DNA of 64,000 nt from Agriotes lineatus (taxonomy: Eukaryota; Arthropoda; Insecta; Coleoptera; Elateridae): the NCBI GenBank assembly GCA_940337035.1, contig CALNHX010005851.1, positions 35,947 through 99,946 of the forward strand, in the 5' to 3' direction. Positions 32,091 through 46,059 of the stretch are shown piece after piece. A model generated the notes under the pieces. That model was not told the DNA's origin. It was given only the letters and a program-made list of their open reading frames with translations, and did no database searches. Position numbers and translations under genes: made by a program. The stretch's first letter is position 1; each line of letters begins with the position of its first letter.

Positions 32091-35000
32091 AAGCCTAAAA
32101 CATTAAAAATCCGTTAATCCAAAAATTCAAAAACAGAAAGAGTAAAACAAGCCCTGAAACCAAACAACGCCATTAGCCTACAAAAGTGGAGCGGAGCACC
32201 TTTAGAAAACTACTTACTTCAGTTGTAAAACGGTGCAGTGCTCCAATCTTCAGAGAAGGTTCTGATTTATCGAAAATCATTTAATGTCTATCCGGTGAAA
32301 CTTCGCAGTGGTGGGCGGGACATAGCGAGCCCGATTTACAGAGGTGAGCGTCAAACATGTATTACGAGTTACTTGCTACTAGGCCTAATAAATGTGAACC
32401 ATTATAAAGGTGAGCGCAGCAGAAGTTTTCCTGGTGCATATCTGTCCGCCACATAAACTAATCAGTAGCGTACATTTGGCTCCCAATCCCAGCTATTGCC
32501 GGGTAAACTTTGGAAAGGGATTACAATATGTAGAGCCAAATTGCCAACATAAGCGTTCACGGGACGACTTATGAAAAACCACCGTCGCACAACGTGTGGT
32601 GGCCGCAGATTCAATTTCCTTAATCCAACAATAAGATTTGGAAAAAATAACGAAGAGGAAACGATCATCGAATCACAAAACTCCGTAACGGCTCAGATGC
32701 AAGCTTTTTGACGATTTCGATAAATTGTTTTTAGCTAGTCCCGATTCAGGCAACAAAAAACGATAAAACGGACAAAAGTTATTAAACGACCGTGCCAACA
32801 CTCGCGACGACTAAACACACCATTCCGTGAAGCAGATTATGCAATACGCCAAAACTCCACATAAAACGTGTGAAAAGTCAAGTTTATAAAAGATATAGCA
32901 CGCAGATTCGACTATATACGTCCAATAATGCATTACTGAGAATGAAATGTCAAGTAGTGTAACTCTACCAGAAAAGGATTAACAAAACCAAGAAATATCA
33001 CATAACAGGAGAAGAGAAAAGACAGGACTCCAACTGAAACGTACAACTGTAATTCTCAACGTAACTTCGTGGCAGAAAAAATACCAATATCCTTTAAATT
33101 GCATAGCCAATATGTAGTTTTAAAGGGGAAACTAAGGTGACTTAGATCGCTAGAGCTAACGTTAGGAAATAAGACAAAATAGGGGCTAGGATCAGAATGA
33201 CCGTAACAGAGTATTTGACCAGGCAGGTTTTGAATCATGTGAGCTTCAATATTTTACAAATGTTTCAAATATTTTTCAAACCTGTTCTCTGTCCCTTGAG
33301 GGATTAAAGTATTCTTGAGATGTATTTTTGAGAATAATTTAATCTTTTTAAATATAATTTTTTCATAAACGTGCGGATAGCGTTAGTGATAAATAAATTA
33401 ATAATATGTATCGATAAATTCAGAACAAAATGCTTTAAAGTTTTTCATGACTTCAACATCTCCAAATTTAAGAGAATTATATTAGAATTAAAGAAGAAAT
33501 GGTAATTTCGCACACAAAATTTATTGAAACATAATCGTAGGTTATAAGTAGGTACATGCAAATTAATATAATAAACTTTGAGTTAGTATGAATTATTTTT
33601 TGATACCTACATCTTCTGCAAATCTAACTTCCTCATAAACAAATTGCTACTGCTTTTGCTTCAAAGAAACAAATCAGAAATTCTAAAAATAAGTAATATG
33701 CAAAGTGAATAAACCAAGCTGCAGCAAAATAACCAATTTAGTATTTGCTTCAAATTACACATTACCAGATAATACAATCAGAAAATAATCTTGCAAAAGT
33801 TAAAAGTCAGAAACCACTGCTTGCAGATACCATTAAACTAAGTGGCTTGAAAATGGCAGCCATGAGATTGCCAGATTATCATTCTCTTACAATTACGGAA
33901 GTCCAATTAGATATTTATGATGCTGTTTTGAATTATGTGGCTGAATGAGTTGTCCATTCCTTATACGTAGGCTGAGGCTAGGTCTGCTTTTTGGTAGAAT
34001 GATAAATTGGCCATTTGCAATATTTAACCAATTCAGAGTTTCGGGCCCGTTCATACCTATTAGTTTGAACAAATTTTCGGATTAGTTTCGAGGTTGGAGC
34101 ACCACCGCCCGTAGAGCTAATTAATAATGTAATTCAAAATCTTGTTTAAGTAAGTCTTCAAATGTCGGATTTAAAGGTTTTATTATGTAAATTAATATTT
34201 GGAAAAAATATAAAACAAAGTAGAACCCTTGAGAGGCTGCAAAATTGTTAGAACGAAAAGGAAATTTAAGTGAAGCATCATTGAATTCCTTTTTTAACAA
34301 CCAAAAAGTTTAGATTCTCACACTTAAAAGTTTCACTTTTTGTCATTTCACTACAATTGCTCAAAATTATATCTACTGCGGCGAGTTTGAAACAAAATTA
34401 ATCACTGCACCTCGACGTAAATAGCAAGAACACGAACATTGTGCGGCGGAAGAAGTAAAGCACTTGCAGGTAATACCATTACACGCCACTTTTGAGCCTT
34501 TGCCATGAGAACAAGCAAATAAAAAGAAGCCGGGACAATTACGTCGAGCCGACAACCCAAACAGGCGTTAGATACAACATAGTTATGTATCCTTAGTATG
34601 CGGTACTTGGAAATTAAAAATGTACAATAAAACTTAACTTTAAACAGTACATTCATTTACCAAATTATAAATGTGGAAGTTCGTGTAATTATAGCTGTAT
34701 TAAACTTTCCGAGTTGTAAAACTCAAGTAAGGCTCGGGCTTCACAAAAACCAGCATGTTTATAGTAAGCAGTTTTACTTGTTTAGTGGGAATGTAATTTT
34801 ACTAAGTTTGTTCTTGTAAATGTACTTGGCATGCTCTTTATCACGTTACACAGAAACTAGTATTAAGCTGACCAAGCAGGCAGGTACAACAATGCTCTTC
34901 ATGGAAGACTATGTTTAAGGGTATGAGAAATTAATTCAAAATTAATATTATTCTAGAAGCGCACGAAATGGTTAACAATTAATATTACTCAAAGAATACA

Positions 35001-35249
35001 TGATGTTCAAGTTAAGAGCATTATTTGTATAAATATAATCCATTTCCACTTATTCTCAAGACACTTTTCGTCTTCGTCAACCAGCTTACACATTTCCTTG
35101 CTCTAAAAATGTTCGTCATCTTTCGTTACTATTGCAATTTGTATATTTAATTTTTCTTATATTTTCCTTTGACTCCTGTTGTCAGTCTGATATTTTGGCT
35201 ACTACTTGTTCTCAGTGACCATAAAAAGCAGCCACTACTCGTTGCGGTC
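32091..35249. other. Non-coding, nothing recognised
   Basis: About 3.2 kb, A+T-rich in its second half. Short open stretches at 32238-32668 have no recognisable domain. The first few hundred bases could be the tail of the LINE upstream. Confidence 0.35.
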
Positions 35250-36539
35250 ATTGTTAAACAACCAAATACTGAAATAAGATCATTTACGCCTTGTGGTTGT
35301 TCTTATTAACCACGTCGCGTTGTGTGTACTGTGAAAACGGTTACAACGCGTCCTGGACGGTTTAGAGTATACTTAGATCGATACTACTCTTGGTAATTAG
35401 CAGAGTTGATAGAAATAACTTTATATTAAATAATATTACTTATATCTGAACTTGTTTATTTATTACATAAAAAAGTGAACCAAACCGCCTTTGCAAGACT
35501 AGTAAAAAATAATTATTATTATGTTCCATTGCCTTATTGTAACACTAAAAAGTGCAAACGTCCGTCCAAAAGATGTAGTGTTGCTTGTGCGAGATCTAAG
35601 TCATCTAAAACGCATCGTAGATACTTCCTCATTGCATGTAACGCGTCGTGGTCAATAAGAAGGACTACAAAGCGAAAAACTAGCTGACTTCGGTGTTTGG
35701 TGGTTTAACATCGTTTACAAAGCGTAGTGGCTGTTTCGGGGGTGTAAAAGTTCTTCGATTGAATTCTTCATATATTTGTCGCATTATCTTTCTGTGTATG
35801 AAATGTAAGATGCATATATTCTTTCTCTTTGGCTGTTACCCATGTTTTAAATTTCTAAATTACATTTGGCTTTATGACTGTATATTCTTATCTTCGATTT
35901 CCTGCTCATTAATTTTTTAGGTGCAATAATATATTTTAGTGTTAATCATGATTCTTCGTTTAATTTCCTGGAACCTTAAGTAACTAAAAATATTCCTCAC
36001 GTACATAGAACCTACACGAATCTACACTGTCAGAAGGTGTTTCAACCAGAAAATAGTAATTCAAAGTCAATCACATTATAGAAATATATATTAACATGGA
36101 TTTTTGGTGGAATCGTGGATGACGAATTATTGTTGTGAAAATATTATTTTAACGCAAATCATTAGTCAAAGGTTTTCCAAATTCAGTTGACCAATGCATA
36201 TCTTTATAATATTATATAGGCAGATTCTCCTTTGTAAGAGTGATAATAAGATTTACCCTTATGCTATACTTGTCAGAGAGAAAATGAAACGCACAGTCTT
36301 CTCGAAATGCACATTAAAAGAATCGCGTAGTATCGCAAGGCATTATTTAATTCCTCGTGGAAACACAACTACACCAATAGCAGGAATGCTCAATTCATCC
36401 TTGTCTTGGGAAGGGCAATCAAAGGACGTCCTCATGTGCTCTTGTATGGTATTTCACAAACGCTGAAGATATTTCCTGTCAGTACAGACATTGCAAATCA
36501 AATAGATAACATGACTACATTAACCTAACAATGTAGTCA
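35250..36539. other. Non-coding; one perfect short hairpin
   Basis: No supported gene. ATGACTACATT is mirrored by AATGTAGTCAT at about 36511-36540 around an eight-base loop. The basic, Ser-rich open stretch at 35475-35687 has no family. Confidence 0.35.
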
Positions 36540-36960
36540 TAGTTAAAAGTCGACTATCTGAGGGGAATGCATCACTTCTTCTTTCCAAGATTCATACAGG
36601 TGGTCTCCGGTGCGTACATGGCGCATTCGAGATAGTGCCCGTCTGTAAAGCCCGAACGAGAACGGCCGATTTCAGCCACAATTTACGTTAATGGCCGTCA
36701 ATATGCGTGTCGTAAACAATGAACATCTAAGTAAACATGGCGAGGGTTGTCGAGCTGATTGTAGGCATATTTCACGTTAGCAAGTGCACGCAGATAGGTC
36801 GCTTGACATCAAATTAGCAATGTAAGCATGGCGAACAGGGGAATAAATAAAATATATCGCGGACAAGAGACACAACCCACACAGCAGGTGGAACCGTTTA
36901 TCTAAACCTCGAATAAGTAAGAATAAATTCCTGTTCGAATCTGGCTTATCTGCGATACTT
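36540..36960. promoter_or_regulatory. G+C-richer block, candidate cis-regulatory region
   Basis: Balanced composition with motifs such as GTTAATGGCC, GTAAACATGGCG (forkhead-like GTAAACA) and repeated AAACAATG. No coding frame. Called from texture and motif density only. Confidence 0.25.
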
Positions 36961-39279
36961 CTTCAACGAGGTACGTCGAATTAAATGGGCAAACATTTAG
37001 CTGTGGTCCCGATGAAAAAAACAAAATGGACGTCCAACTGGAAATGCCCATAGTCGAGGAATTTTGATTTATGGTCGAGCCTGAATATATTTCGATGACT
37101 TCTTCCGGAAATACCTGGACTGGTGAGTGGACATGAGATATGTTATGATGAGGTTCGCAATGCTATCAATTAGAAGGCTTCAGAGATGACAGCAGATATT
37201 TCAACGCGGAAGATATTTTCAGATAGATATATGAATATTCTTGAACCAATGAAGATTGTTGTAAGTTTCTTAAGACTTAAACATTTTTAAAACTGCTTGT
37301 TACTGTTTACTTTGGAATTTAAAACACCACAAACTTTCAACCTTCGTTAGTATAACCAATTATACTTTTCGAACAATGACGCGGAATTTACAAGTGCCTT
37401 AATAATTTCTAAACAAATATTGACTAACGAATCGTATTGAAAAGTCAGATCATTAGCTGCAGGCAGGAGGATAGAAACATGACGCCTTTGACAGTTATGT
37501 AAATAGCGCGAGCGCTACAAGCATGAAGAATACGCGCAATTAGATTGAAAAAATGTTCCATTCAAAAGGTACATTAAAGTCTTCCTTGGGATCCTCTCAC
37601 GTTACCGTCGTTTTAAATTAAAGTTGGAGGCAGCTTTCAAAAGGACGATTTAAAATATGGCAGTATTTGTATATTCAGCTGCTTCTGAATTAATTTCGGG
37701 AAAGATAAATAACGACGACCTGTTAAAGAGCTGTTACCAAATGGCTGTCCAAGGTGATATTACGGAAAAACTGCCTTAATTTCTTAATATCATAACTCAT
37801 AACGGAAAGTTCGTAGTAACCGTAAAATCACAATCCTTAAAATCGTTCTTGGGCGTAATCATTTGCTATTAAAAAATTAAGAAAACTCATAAATTGAAAA
37901 TTTGCGGTTATAATATGCGTATCAGTATGCAAATCGCCCCACCAAAAGTAGATGCTAAAATTGTATATTTAAGGAAAATAATAAACCATTTAAATTATGC
38001 ACATATTTGCAGCGGCCAGACTTTTGAAGTTTCGCGATAAATAACCTTTTATAGCTCTAGTTTGTGTGTTGGAGCCGTTGGAAGTAGATTGCTTTTTTAC
38101 GACTCAGAAGTAGGTCGCGGATCGCTGAAAAACTCGGCATTGAAATCGCTTCCTAAATTATGCGGGATTGGAAATAAATTACTTTCAGCATTAGAAAGGC
38201 TGCAAGATGGAGACAATAAAATTGGATCGTGGAATTGCAATTCTTGATTAAGTGAAATATGGATAGTTTGCCCAACACAGTTCAAAAGCTAAAACCAGTA
38301 AAATCCTTTTATATTTAAACCATTCAAGGAACTCCTGCAAAGATATATTCCAAAAATTCGGAAATAAATGGAAGAGAGTTTTTGTACTTTATAAATAATA
38401 ACATTGGCTCTCCATTACCTATACAGTAAAATTTCCTCATTTTTAAGCTAAATTGGGCAGCTTTTCAACGTGTTTGTAGTATATCTTTATCAAATTTGTA
38501 GCAAATGTTAAATATTTTACAAAAAATGTTCGTCAAATGCACATATGCAACTAGAAAATGTGTTTGAAGACATACCAGAGTGTGAGTGTACGGTAACATT
38601 GCGATGCCAATGCAAAAGTTGAAATGGATGAAGTATACTGGTTGACAATGGCACCAAGGCCAAGTCTCTATCGCCTTTACTTATCATATCAACGTATTTG
38701 TATGAAACGCTTTACAAGAACATTAATCATAATTCTGGATTGACAGACAGATATAGTCAAAATGGCCAACTTCCGGTTTCACCAAGATGTCATTAAGTTA
38801 GATATGTTAAATGGATCGCCCTGTATATTTTTGTTTTTTAAAACCACATACGACAGTATTGCCAAATTTGTTTAGGTATTACACAAAAATATAATTAAAC
38901 AGACAAATACTCATACATTTTTCAGTTTTAGCTAAAGATAAAGTAGTGCATAATGCACATCGTTATATTGGCAATTACATTTTCTATCTAATGGCACGAT
39001 GACCCTTGGTAGGTGCCATTTCACAATATACTTTTTCTCAACGAACGCGTTTAACAAATTTTGTTCGCTAATGAAGGATTTGTTATTGATCTAATTGAAG
39101 AAATATGATAAAAAATAAAATGTGAAAGAAATACTTTGTTGTTTAAAAAAATGAACATTTAGCAAGACTATCCTATAGAATTTGAGTAGCACACTAATTA
39201 ATATAAATATATGGGGGCGATCCAAAACAAAATCTAATAGCACTTCCAGTGAAACCGAAAGTCGACCAATTTAATCATA
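36961..39279. other. Non-coding with a MITE-core fragment
   Basis: No supported gene. AACTTCCGGTTTCACC near 38770 and GCCCTGTATATTTTTG near 38818 resemble the core and end of the CCGGGTG-type MITE family. The open stretch at 38062-38247 has no recognisable domain. Confidence 0.35.
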
Positions 39280-41330
39280 TCATTGTCACCTGGTATGCCA
39301 CATCAATTGATAGATATAGCAATATAGCAAACATGACAACAGCAATGATAATGATCTGCGACTAAGAGAGACATCTATAAGAAAACATGGGTAATATCAA
39401 GTACACGAAAAACAGATCGGCTGAACAAAGTACTAGTTCCAGAAAATTATGCAAAATTGGTAGTGAGAATTAGAAGCTGTAGAGACGCCGTGAAGGCACA
39501 TCATTATTTGGCAGAGATAAAAATGAACCTGAAGATAACAGAAGTAAGGGGGAAAATTAAATGTCTAAGAAGGCAGTTAGATATAGATCTTTCGCGAACA
39601 AAATACATTTCAACATAAACATGAAAAATATTTTAACGGAAATTATGAAAACAAAACAGGTGAATAGAAGTGGAGATATATTATATATAAACAAAAAACG
39701 CAGCAAAACAATGTAAGCAGGAATTACAAAAGAAACCGAAGGCTACAAGCGGGATTGGAAGATGATGAACGGAAATAGCAGAAACAAAAACAGAAAATAG
39801 AAGGAGTATCCAGGAGAATAAAAATAGCTGTAGCAGAAGAAACGAAATAGGAAATTTTTATCAAGAAGGGAAGAAGACATACAAAAGATGTCAACAGAAA
39901 ATGCCGTTTTTGTGATGAAGATGAATCAATAATGATTGAAAGCTGGAAAGAAGGTAGGTTTCGAAGAAGAAAATGAAGTAAATAGGCATAATGAAGTCAT
40001 AGAAGAAAAATCCCCAAATATGTCCGAAATGAAAGAACCAACAAGAGAAGAGACATATAAAATAATTCACATCTTGAAAATTGAAAAAGTCCTGGAGAAA
40101 ATTGAATTAATGAAGAGTTAGTTAAATACAGAGCGAAAAAACTGACCACGAAAATATATAAAGTAATAAAAAAGTTGTGACAAACTGAAGTAATACTAGA
40201 GACAAAAAACAGTAACAGTTCCAATTTGCCCCAAATGGGAGACGGCAGTGTAAAAACTATAGATTGATTGCACTCCAATACACAACATATACATATAATT
40301 TAAAAACAATATTAGAAAGAGGTTCCAAGAATATGCAGAAATGGTAATAGACAACTACCAAGGGGGCTCATTATATTTATAGACTTCAGATAGTCTTATG
40401 ATTCGGTTAGAAGAGAATAATTACTATACAGAATCATAAAGGAATTGCGTATCCCTAAAAAGTTAGTAAGGTTGAGGAAATCACCATTTATGAAACGCAA
40501 AATTAAGTAAAATTTAATGACAATTTGTTCTCACAGATTAATGTCACTAGAGGGCTACGACAAAAAGATCCTCAATAGTAACAGGACCTTAATAAAATCC
40601 AATAGTGTAGCATACACACACGTCGTCACCCTCTTATAAAGAGCAGCGAATGAGTTTCAAGGAATAACGAGAAACCTACAAGAAAATTCTAGGGAAGCCA
40701 GATTACCTATTAATCCAGAAAAAGACAAAATAAAGAATAACTGAGAAACAAAAAAGTAGAGAGAATATAATAACGAAGAAGATAACAACTAATTCGAAAA
40801 TTAAAAGAAATTCTAAAGAACAAACTACAACATCTCATATATCTCGTATACAGAGGATGATGAGTCAACCAAAGAAATAGAAGCGATAACAATTAAAGAG
40901 GATACCGCCACAGGAGCTTTAGGTAATCGCCTAAAGTAAAGTTACAGCTATATAAAACAGTGTTAAAATACGGTAGCAAAACTCGGGTCTTCACTTTGGT
41001 CCACAAAAAGAGTGGAAGTATGGAAGATGAATGTTTTAAGACTCGTGCTGGTAGAAGATCAGAAGAAGCCTGGGAGAGAAGGGAAATTGGAGAATTCAAG
41101 CAACTTTATTCGGAAATGGACAAGATATATTGATTTTCTAGGACAGAACAACCAAAGCAGTACTAAGCACGAAAAACACGAAAACCACGAAGAAGGTGAA
41201 TGGGCACAATGAGTATACAAAGATGTAGAGAAGAAGGTAGTACAGGATTAGATCCAAAGCAAACTACTGGAAGAAACGGAAAGAAACAACAAAGCTATGT
41301 GTGTAGGTCTAGGAGGTTTGCGAAAGTAAC
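39280..41330 (+). pseudogene. Decayed RTE-like LINE (endonuclease-RT protein), long remnant
   Basis: Ordered remnants on the plus strand match an insect RTE-type polyprotein: a connector rich in Lys/Glu, EPTREETYKIIHILK (the EE..EAI..LK step before the RT), ICP-W and a K-NYR-like run near 40225, FQEYAEMVIDNYQGG (the AE.I..YQ.GFR step), NNYYTES with GIP-like IPKKLV near 40450, and LRQ-DP near 40555 (the GLRQGDPLS step). EARLPINPEKDK follows near 40695, and a C-terminal stretch near 40970-41300 resembles the W-x-R-R-x(n)-L-Y and GR-x-GR-x-K-R-W tail. Many stops and frameshifts make it non-functional. The 5' end is not defined. Confidence 0.65.
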
Positions 41331-41339
41331 GTATATAAG

Positions 41340-41620
41340 TTTACAGAATATTTTCATCAAGTTTTCGCTAACTGTTTGCAACCATTTTCGGAAAATTTGC
41401 AATAAATTTTAAGGTGGTGTAAAGGAAACTTTTCAACAAGTTTGCAAGCGGTTTGCAGTAAATATTCAGAAAGTTTACAGAAAATTACTAGTTTCCAGCG
41501 AGTTTGAAGAAAAATTTTCAGTAAATTCTGGAAGCTTCCAGTAAATTTGTTAGCAAGTTTGCAGTACATTTTCAGCAAGTTTGCAGTATTTTTCTAGCAA
41601 TTTGCAATAATATGGTGGTG
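41340..41620 (+). repeat. Minisatellite with AGCAAGTTTGCAGTA-type units
   Basis: A degenerate array of about 20-24-base units built around AGCAAGTTTGCAGTA and AATTTTCAGTAAATT. It makes an opposite-strand open stretch look periodic (KIYCK, LANKF). It starts directly after the LINE remnant, so it may be its 3' tail repeat. Confidence 0.65.
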
Positions 41621-42611
41621 TTGTCGAATTCCTAGCATACAAGATCAAATATAAATGTTACAGTTCATTATGACAAATAAGATAGAAGGTGAAACATGGT
41701 TGGTAGAATTAAAAAACGTTCGTCCATGAACTGAATTGAATTTGCTAGAGCGATCGCCAACATTTGATGGACAAGGGATGATAGGAAGAAGAGAAAGAAG
41801 AAGAAATAAAAATTGTCTTCCTACCTTTAATACAGTTGTTGTGATACATTCTTGTTGGCTTTGTTATCGATACTACGAGCGAGAAATTACATTCATAAGA
41901 ATGTTGATACTGAAGTGGTCTAATTCGATTTCCAGTTTAGATGTGATGAGAACGTATTGTAAATATATATTTTTTTAAAAGAAAGAACATTGACATTTTT
42001 TCTAAGATAATGAATGGAAAATTGATGAGAAGTCACATAAATCTTCATGAAATACCTACGTACAACGTAGCCAAACTTATTTAATTAGCATAAGTAGTTG
42101 AGAATACTATAGTGTAGCTTGTTTATAAACGAACAGCATAACACAAAAAAGTTGTTAAAAAAATGGAGATCAATGGAAATAATAAATACCGACGACCCAA
42201 CAGCTATCAACCTAAAAGAATACTTTTCAAAAATACATAAACATAATTTATCTGTTAATGTTGCCTTCATCAGCATTACCAATCAATGCTATTTAATTTT
42301 AGAAAACACCTGGGGTTTACTTGTTACGTTGATTGATACAAGTCACTATTTCAAGAAATGTAAACTATACCAGTGCAGAAGAAAACATGTCAAGCTATTG
42401 TAATCTGAATGTGATTTAAGAGAGCGCGTCTAGAACAATTAAAACTCGTTAAAATTGATTTATTGTTGCATTATTCCTATGATCTACTCAAATGGTTCAT
42501 TAGAAACGAAATTTTCAATTTGTAAGATGAAGGCAGTGGAATGCGAAGCTGAAAAACTAACATCGAACATAAAAAATCTTAAACTAGTAGTAGTACCAAA
42601 TTCAAACTTAC
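41621..42611. other. Non-coding; intron 3' of the exon at 42612
   Basis: A+T-rich with no supported frame. On the minus strand it would be intron following the donor at 42606-42611. Confidence 0.4.
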
Positions 42612-43036
42612 TCGTTATCTCCGCTTGCCCACTGTAATCCGCTGTACACTCCCGAGGTGTCGCTGTTGTTGAAAGAAGGAGACCGTGGAGAAGGGGGGCT
42701 CTCCACGACCAATCCTTGGGAAGGCTCAGTCCTGCTAAAAGAAACATTTGCACACTTTTTCTCGCGTTTTCTTTCGGTCTGCGTGTTCTCGTAGTGCCTA
42801 TCCAGTGGCACCGGAACACCCTCCTTGTCCAAGGGTACGTTCTCGTACTTATTATCCAGGGCTGCCGCCCGCTGCTTGGCGTACAACTGGCGGTAGTACT
42901 TCTCTTGGTCGCCATACATCCAACACACTTTCCACCACTGTTTGCACATGAGCACATTGGCAGCAGAACTCGCATTCTCGCGCTTGATCACGTTGGTGGA
43001 CATCTCGACACTTTCCTCTATGTCGGCACTGAATAC
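42612..43036 (-). CDS. Internal coding exon of an unidentified host gene
   Basis: A 425-bp exon on the minus strand. The acceptor is TTGCCTTCTAATTGCCCAG ending at 43037, and the donor is a perfect GTAAGT at 42611-42606. The phase is 0 on entry and 2 on exit, giving 141 complete codons. The frame is open through the exon and reaches a stop only in the intron (42608-42610). Codon use is clearly gene-like and G+C-richer than the flanks. The product begins VFSADIEESVEMSTNVIKR, has a conserved-looking Trp/Tyr/Cys-rich block (MCKQWWKVCWMYGDQEKYY, about residues 36-54), then a basic and proline/serine-rich stretch (ESPPSPRSPSF) ending near GLQWASGDN. I recognise no domain. The C-terminal half looks disordered and may be phosphorylated at the SP sites. 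Other exons lie outside the window or were missed. Confidence 0.75.
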
Positions 43037-45279
43037 CTGGGCAATTAGAAGGCAAGTTAGCTTATGGTAATCAGACGAATTCAATGGAGAATCGAGGCGA
43101 TGCAGTCGGCAGCAGGTGCTTTAGGCATTTTCTATCCGGGCCATAAAACTGTCATATCAGTTATTTATATTTGCGATTCGAATGCCCATTTAGTCGAGCT
43201 TCGCACGGCTGTGGAAATACTCGAGTTCATTTGTTGAGAACCGCTTCCACGCCATGTCTTGGCCATAATTCATGGTAAAACATGAGGCTTGAAATACTTT
43301 ATTTTTGATGAAAGCACTACCTTGTAAGAGCTGATGAATGGGTCGGTATTAAAAAGTACGGAATTGCAAGGGCGAAAATATATGTTTCGTTTCGATAAAA
43401 GGCAACTCTTACCTTTTTAATAATGGGAATGCGTTACTTTCGGTAGGACAGACATGCGAGTTAATAAATGTGAAGTGGTGTCGACCTAAACTGCCTTTAG
43501 TTGTATTTCATCCGTATCAGTATCGCGACTTATTGATACGTGTGAAAACATGTGAAACATATTAAGTAATTTTTGTCATTCCGAAATGATCGCCACTTTA
43601 TTCTAAGTAGAAGAGACTATATATTACTATTCAGTCATACCGTACGCTAATAAAATAGTGCAATGATCTTTTGCATGGGTATATCAAATACATGTTCTTT
43701 ACGTTACAGTTATTTGTTATCAAGTTACTTTCCACATAAGCTTGCTCAAAGCTTTACTTCTTCAAATGTCAAATTAACTTAACAACTTAACCTAAAATAG
43801 TTATGGTTATGTATTTCTTTATATTAATAATTTACCTGGTACACCAATTACGTGCTATTACATTAATTTCAATACTGGCTTATTTAATCATTTTTGAAAT
43901 ATGAAACTCTTCAAGTTGGGATATGCATTTATAATTATTCTAGATTTTAAATTAACTTCTTCGTTGAACTCTATGTCAGTTATGCAGACTTTCTTAATAC
44001 AAACTGTAAGTTGACAGTTCACTCATCCTTTCAACTGCTCCGCTCTTATGAATATCACTTCTCAACTTATTTCAAGTAATTATTAATTAGGCATTACATA
44101 GTTTAATTTATTTATTATAATTTTTTTCTTTCAGACGCGTTTCTTTCTAATATTCTATATACAACACTAGTCTAACCTCCTAAAACGCTCTCTGGTACCA
44201 GCTAATAGCAATTAGGTAGTTCTCTGCTACTGCCAATTAATGAACCCCAACAGGTTCCCAACAACTTCTTCCATGTACTTCATGTTATATGATGCTGACA
44301 CTCCATTATTTACTATCCAATTTATTTTTATACTTGAAATATCTGTGTAATTCCTTTTATCGAAAATTACACACTGTTTGATATATTAAATTCCCAAACT
44401 CTCTTAGCACCTGGCCTGGTTATATAATGTTCCTAACTGTTAAAATTTTGTTTTATATCAATTCAATTTGACCTTATTAATAGTACCAGTAATAATTATA
44501 TTTTTTAAATATTAAAATACAAATGCTCTCTATAGATACTTCCACATAACTTCAAACAACAGCTACAAATACACACCTTATTGTTCTCCTCTGAACATTC
44601 AAAAGTCCATATGCCAAAACAACATACTTACTCATGTCCGCTGCACCCTTATCTAACTAAATTCCATTTTAACACTAATTAAGATTTCTATTGTTAGTTT
44701 TATTTATCAATCATAATCCATATTATTAAAATGGTATTGTTATTGATCTAACAAATTGGGTATTCATACCTACATGGTCTCCTTCAATTATTATCTTTAA
44801 CCTTTAATTACAGTGCTAATAAATTTCATCTGGTGACATGAATTTATATCTACTACCATTCGCATGACTTTTTATGTATTTAAGAAAAAATTTTTTTTTA
44901 TAAATATATCAGGTACAACTGCGTTTTATTATCTTCTATATAAAATGCTGTTATTATATTTGGCAATATTGGTAAAAAAGAGAGAGTTACTATATTGTTA
45001 TAATTATCGAGGAAACGGCTAAGGTAATAGATTTAATGAAAAGCTTGCGATTCATCTAATTTACAGGATTACTTTTACAGGGTAAATTAAGAAGTACCGA
45101 ACATACCATCCTTTTCTAATATAGGTATCCGATTTCAGAAAATTGTGATGTATCCAAATTCGATACAAAAACTAAGAATTTCATTAAAAAATGTGTATAA
45201 GTGTATGATATCTCAAAAACGTAAGACATCTAATTGTGGAAATAATCCAAAATATATCACGTTTAGCGCCGTGTAAACG
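43037..45279. other. Non-coding; intron upstream of the exon at 42612-43036
   Basis: The first bases are the polypyrimidine tract and branch region of that exon on the minus strand. The rest is A+T-rich with no supported frame or repeat. Confidence 0.45.
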
Positions 45280-45600
45280 ATAATACATTCTGCGTTCACC
45301 AATCCGGAAGAGTGATAATTATCCTGGCAATCACTTGCAACAACTTTATCGACGGCAAGCCCACATTTCCAGCACATTCAAAACATAACGTGGAACTGTA
45401 GACGTCTCGATGCTAACATATGGGATTCCAGAAATTCCTGCTTGGTGCAATGTGCAGAATTGTCAGGAAAAATGCTTTACATACAAGAGCGCGACCTATC
45501 CGTTTGTTGTAGTTGATTGCCCTGGCTAACGAATCATAAATCCGCCGCAAGAACGTCGGGAAACTTATCAAATACTTGTTACACATTAATTTCAGTTTCG
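45280..45600. promoter_or_regulatory. G+C-richer block, candidate cis-regulatory region
   Basis: Balanced composition with ATAATTATCC, CATAAATCC and TTTATCG motifs in A+T-rich DNA, no coding frame. Inferred from texture only. Confidence 0.2.
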
Positions 45601-46059
45601 TTGTGCCGTTTTACAAATCGGATGAAATTGTTACAGGTACAGGGTGCGCACTTTAAATTATTGGATGTGAGATATTGAACGTTTTCTTTAATTAACTGAA
45701 TAGTTTAAAGGATGCCATTTATGACATGTTGCTTTTTATAAGTCTTCTTTATCTAGGTGCAAAACAGAAAATCGTAAAAATTTATTTCGGCTAGTTTACA
45801 TGCACGCGGGATATTCGGCTTGATTATTTCCTGAATGAATAGATAAAATTCACTTAGCGCAGAATCGTTAATAATGATACTAAAATTCAGAAGCGATTAA
45901 ATTCTGACACATTTTTCACCACGGTAAAATTTTGACGTTTGAATTTTTATCATTATTAAACTGACCGAAACTGTGGTGATTATGCATGGATATGAAGGAA
46001 ATAATCACTTACAATACTATAAGTAGTGAAAGTTATGACTATTTTTTCGGTAGGTAAAG
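45601..46059. other. Non-coding, nothing recognised
   Basis: A+T-rich with an isolated TACAGGGTG near 45648, a mariner-type MITE end with no partner seen. Confidence 0.4.

Noticed and set aside
41357..41578. A periodic 73-codon protein on the minus strand
   Set aside because: The periodicity comes from the underlying minisatellite.
42484..42975. Longer overlapping frames at the exon locus as the real protein
   Set aside because: They are other-frame shadows. The frame bounded by the acceptor at 43037 and donor at 42611 has the gene-like codon use and sequence.
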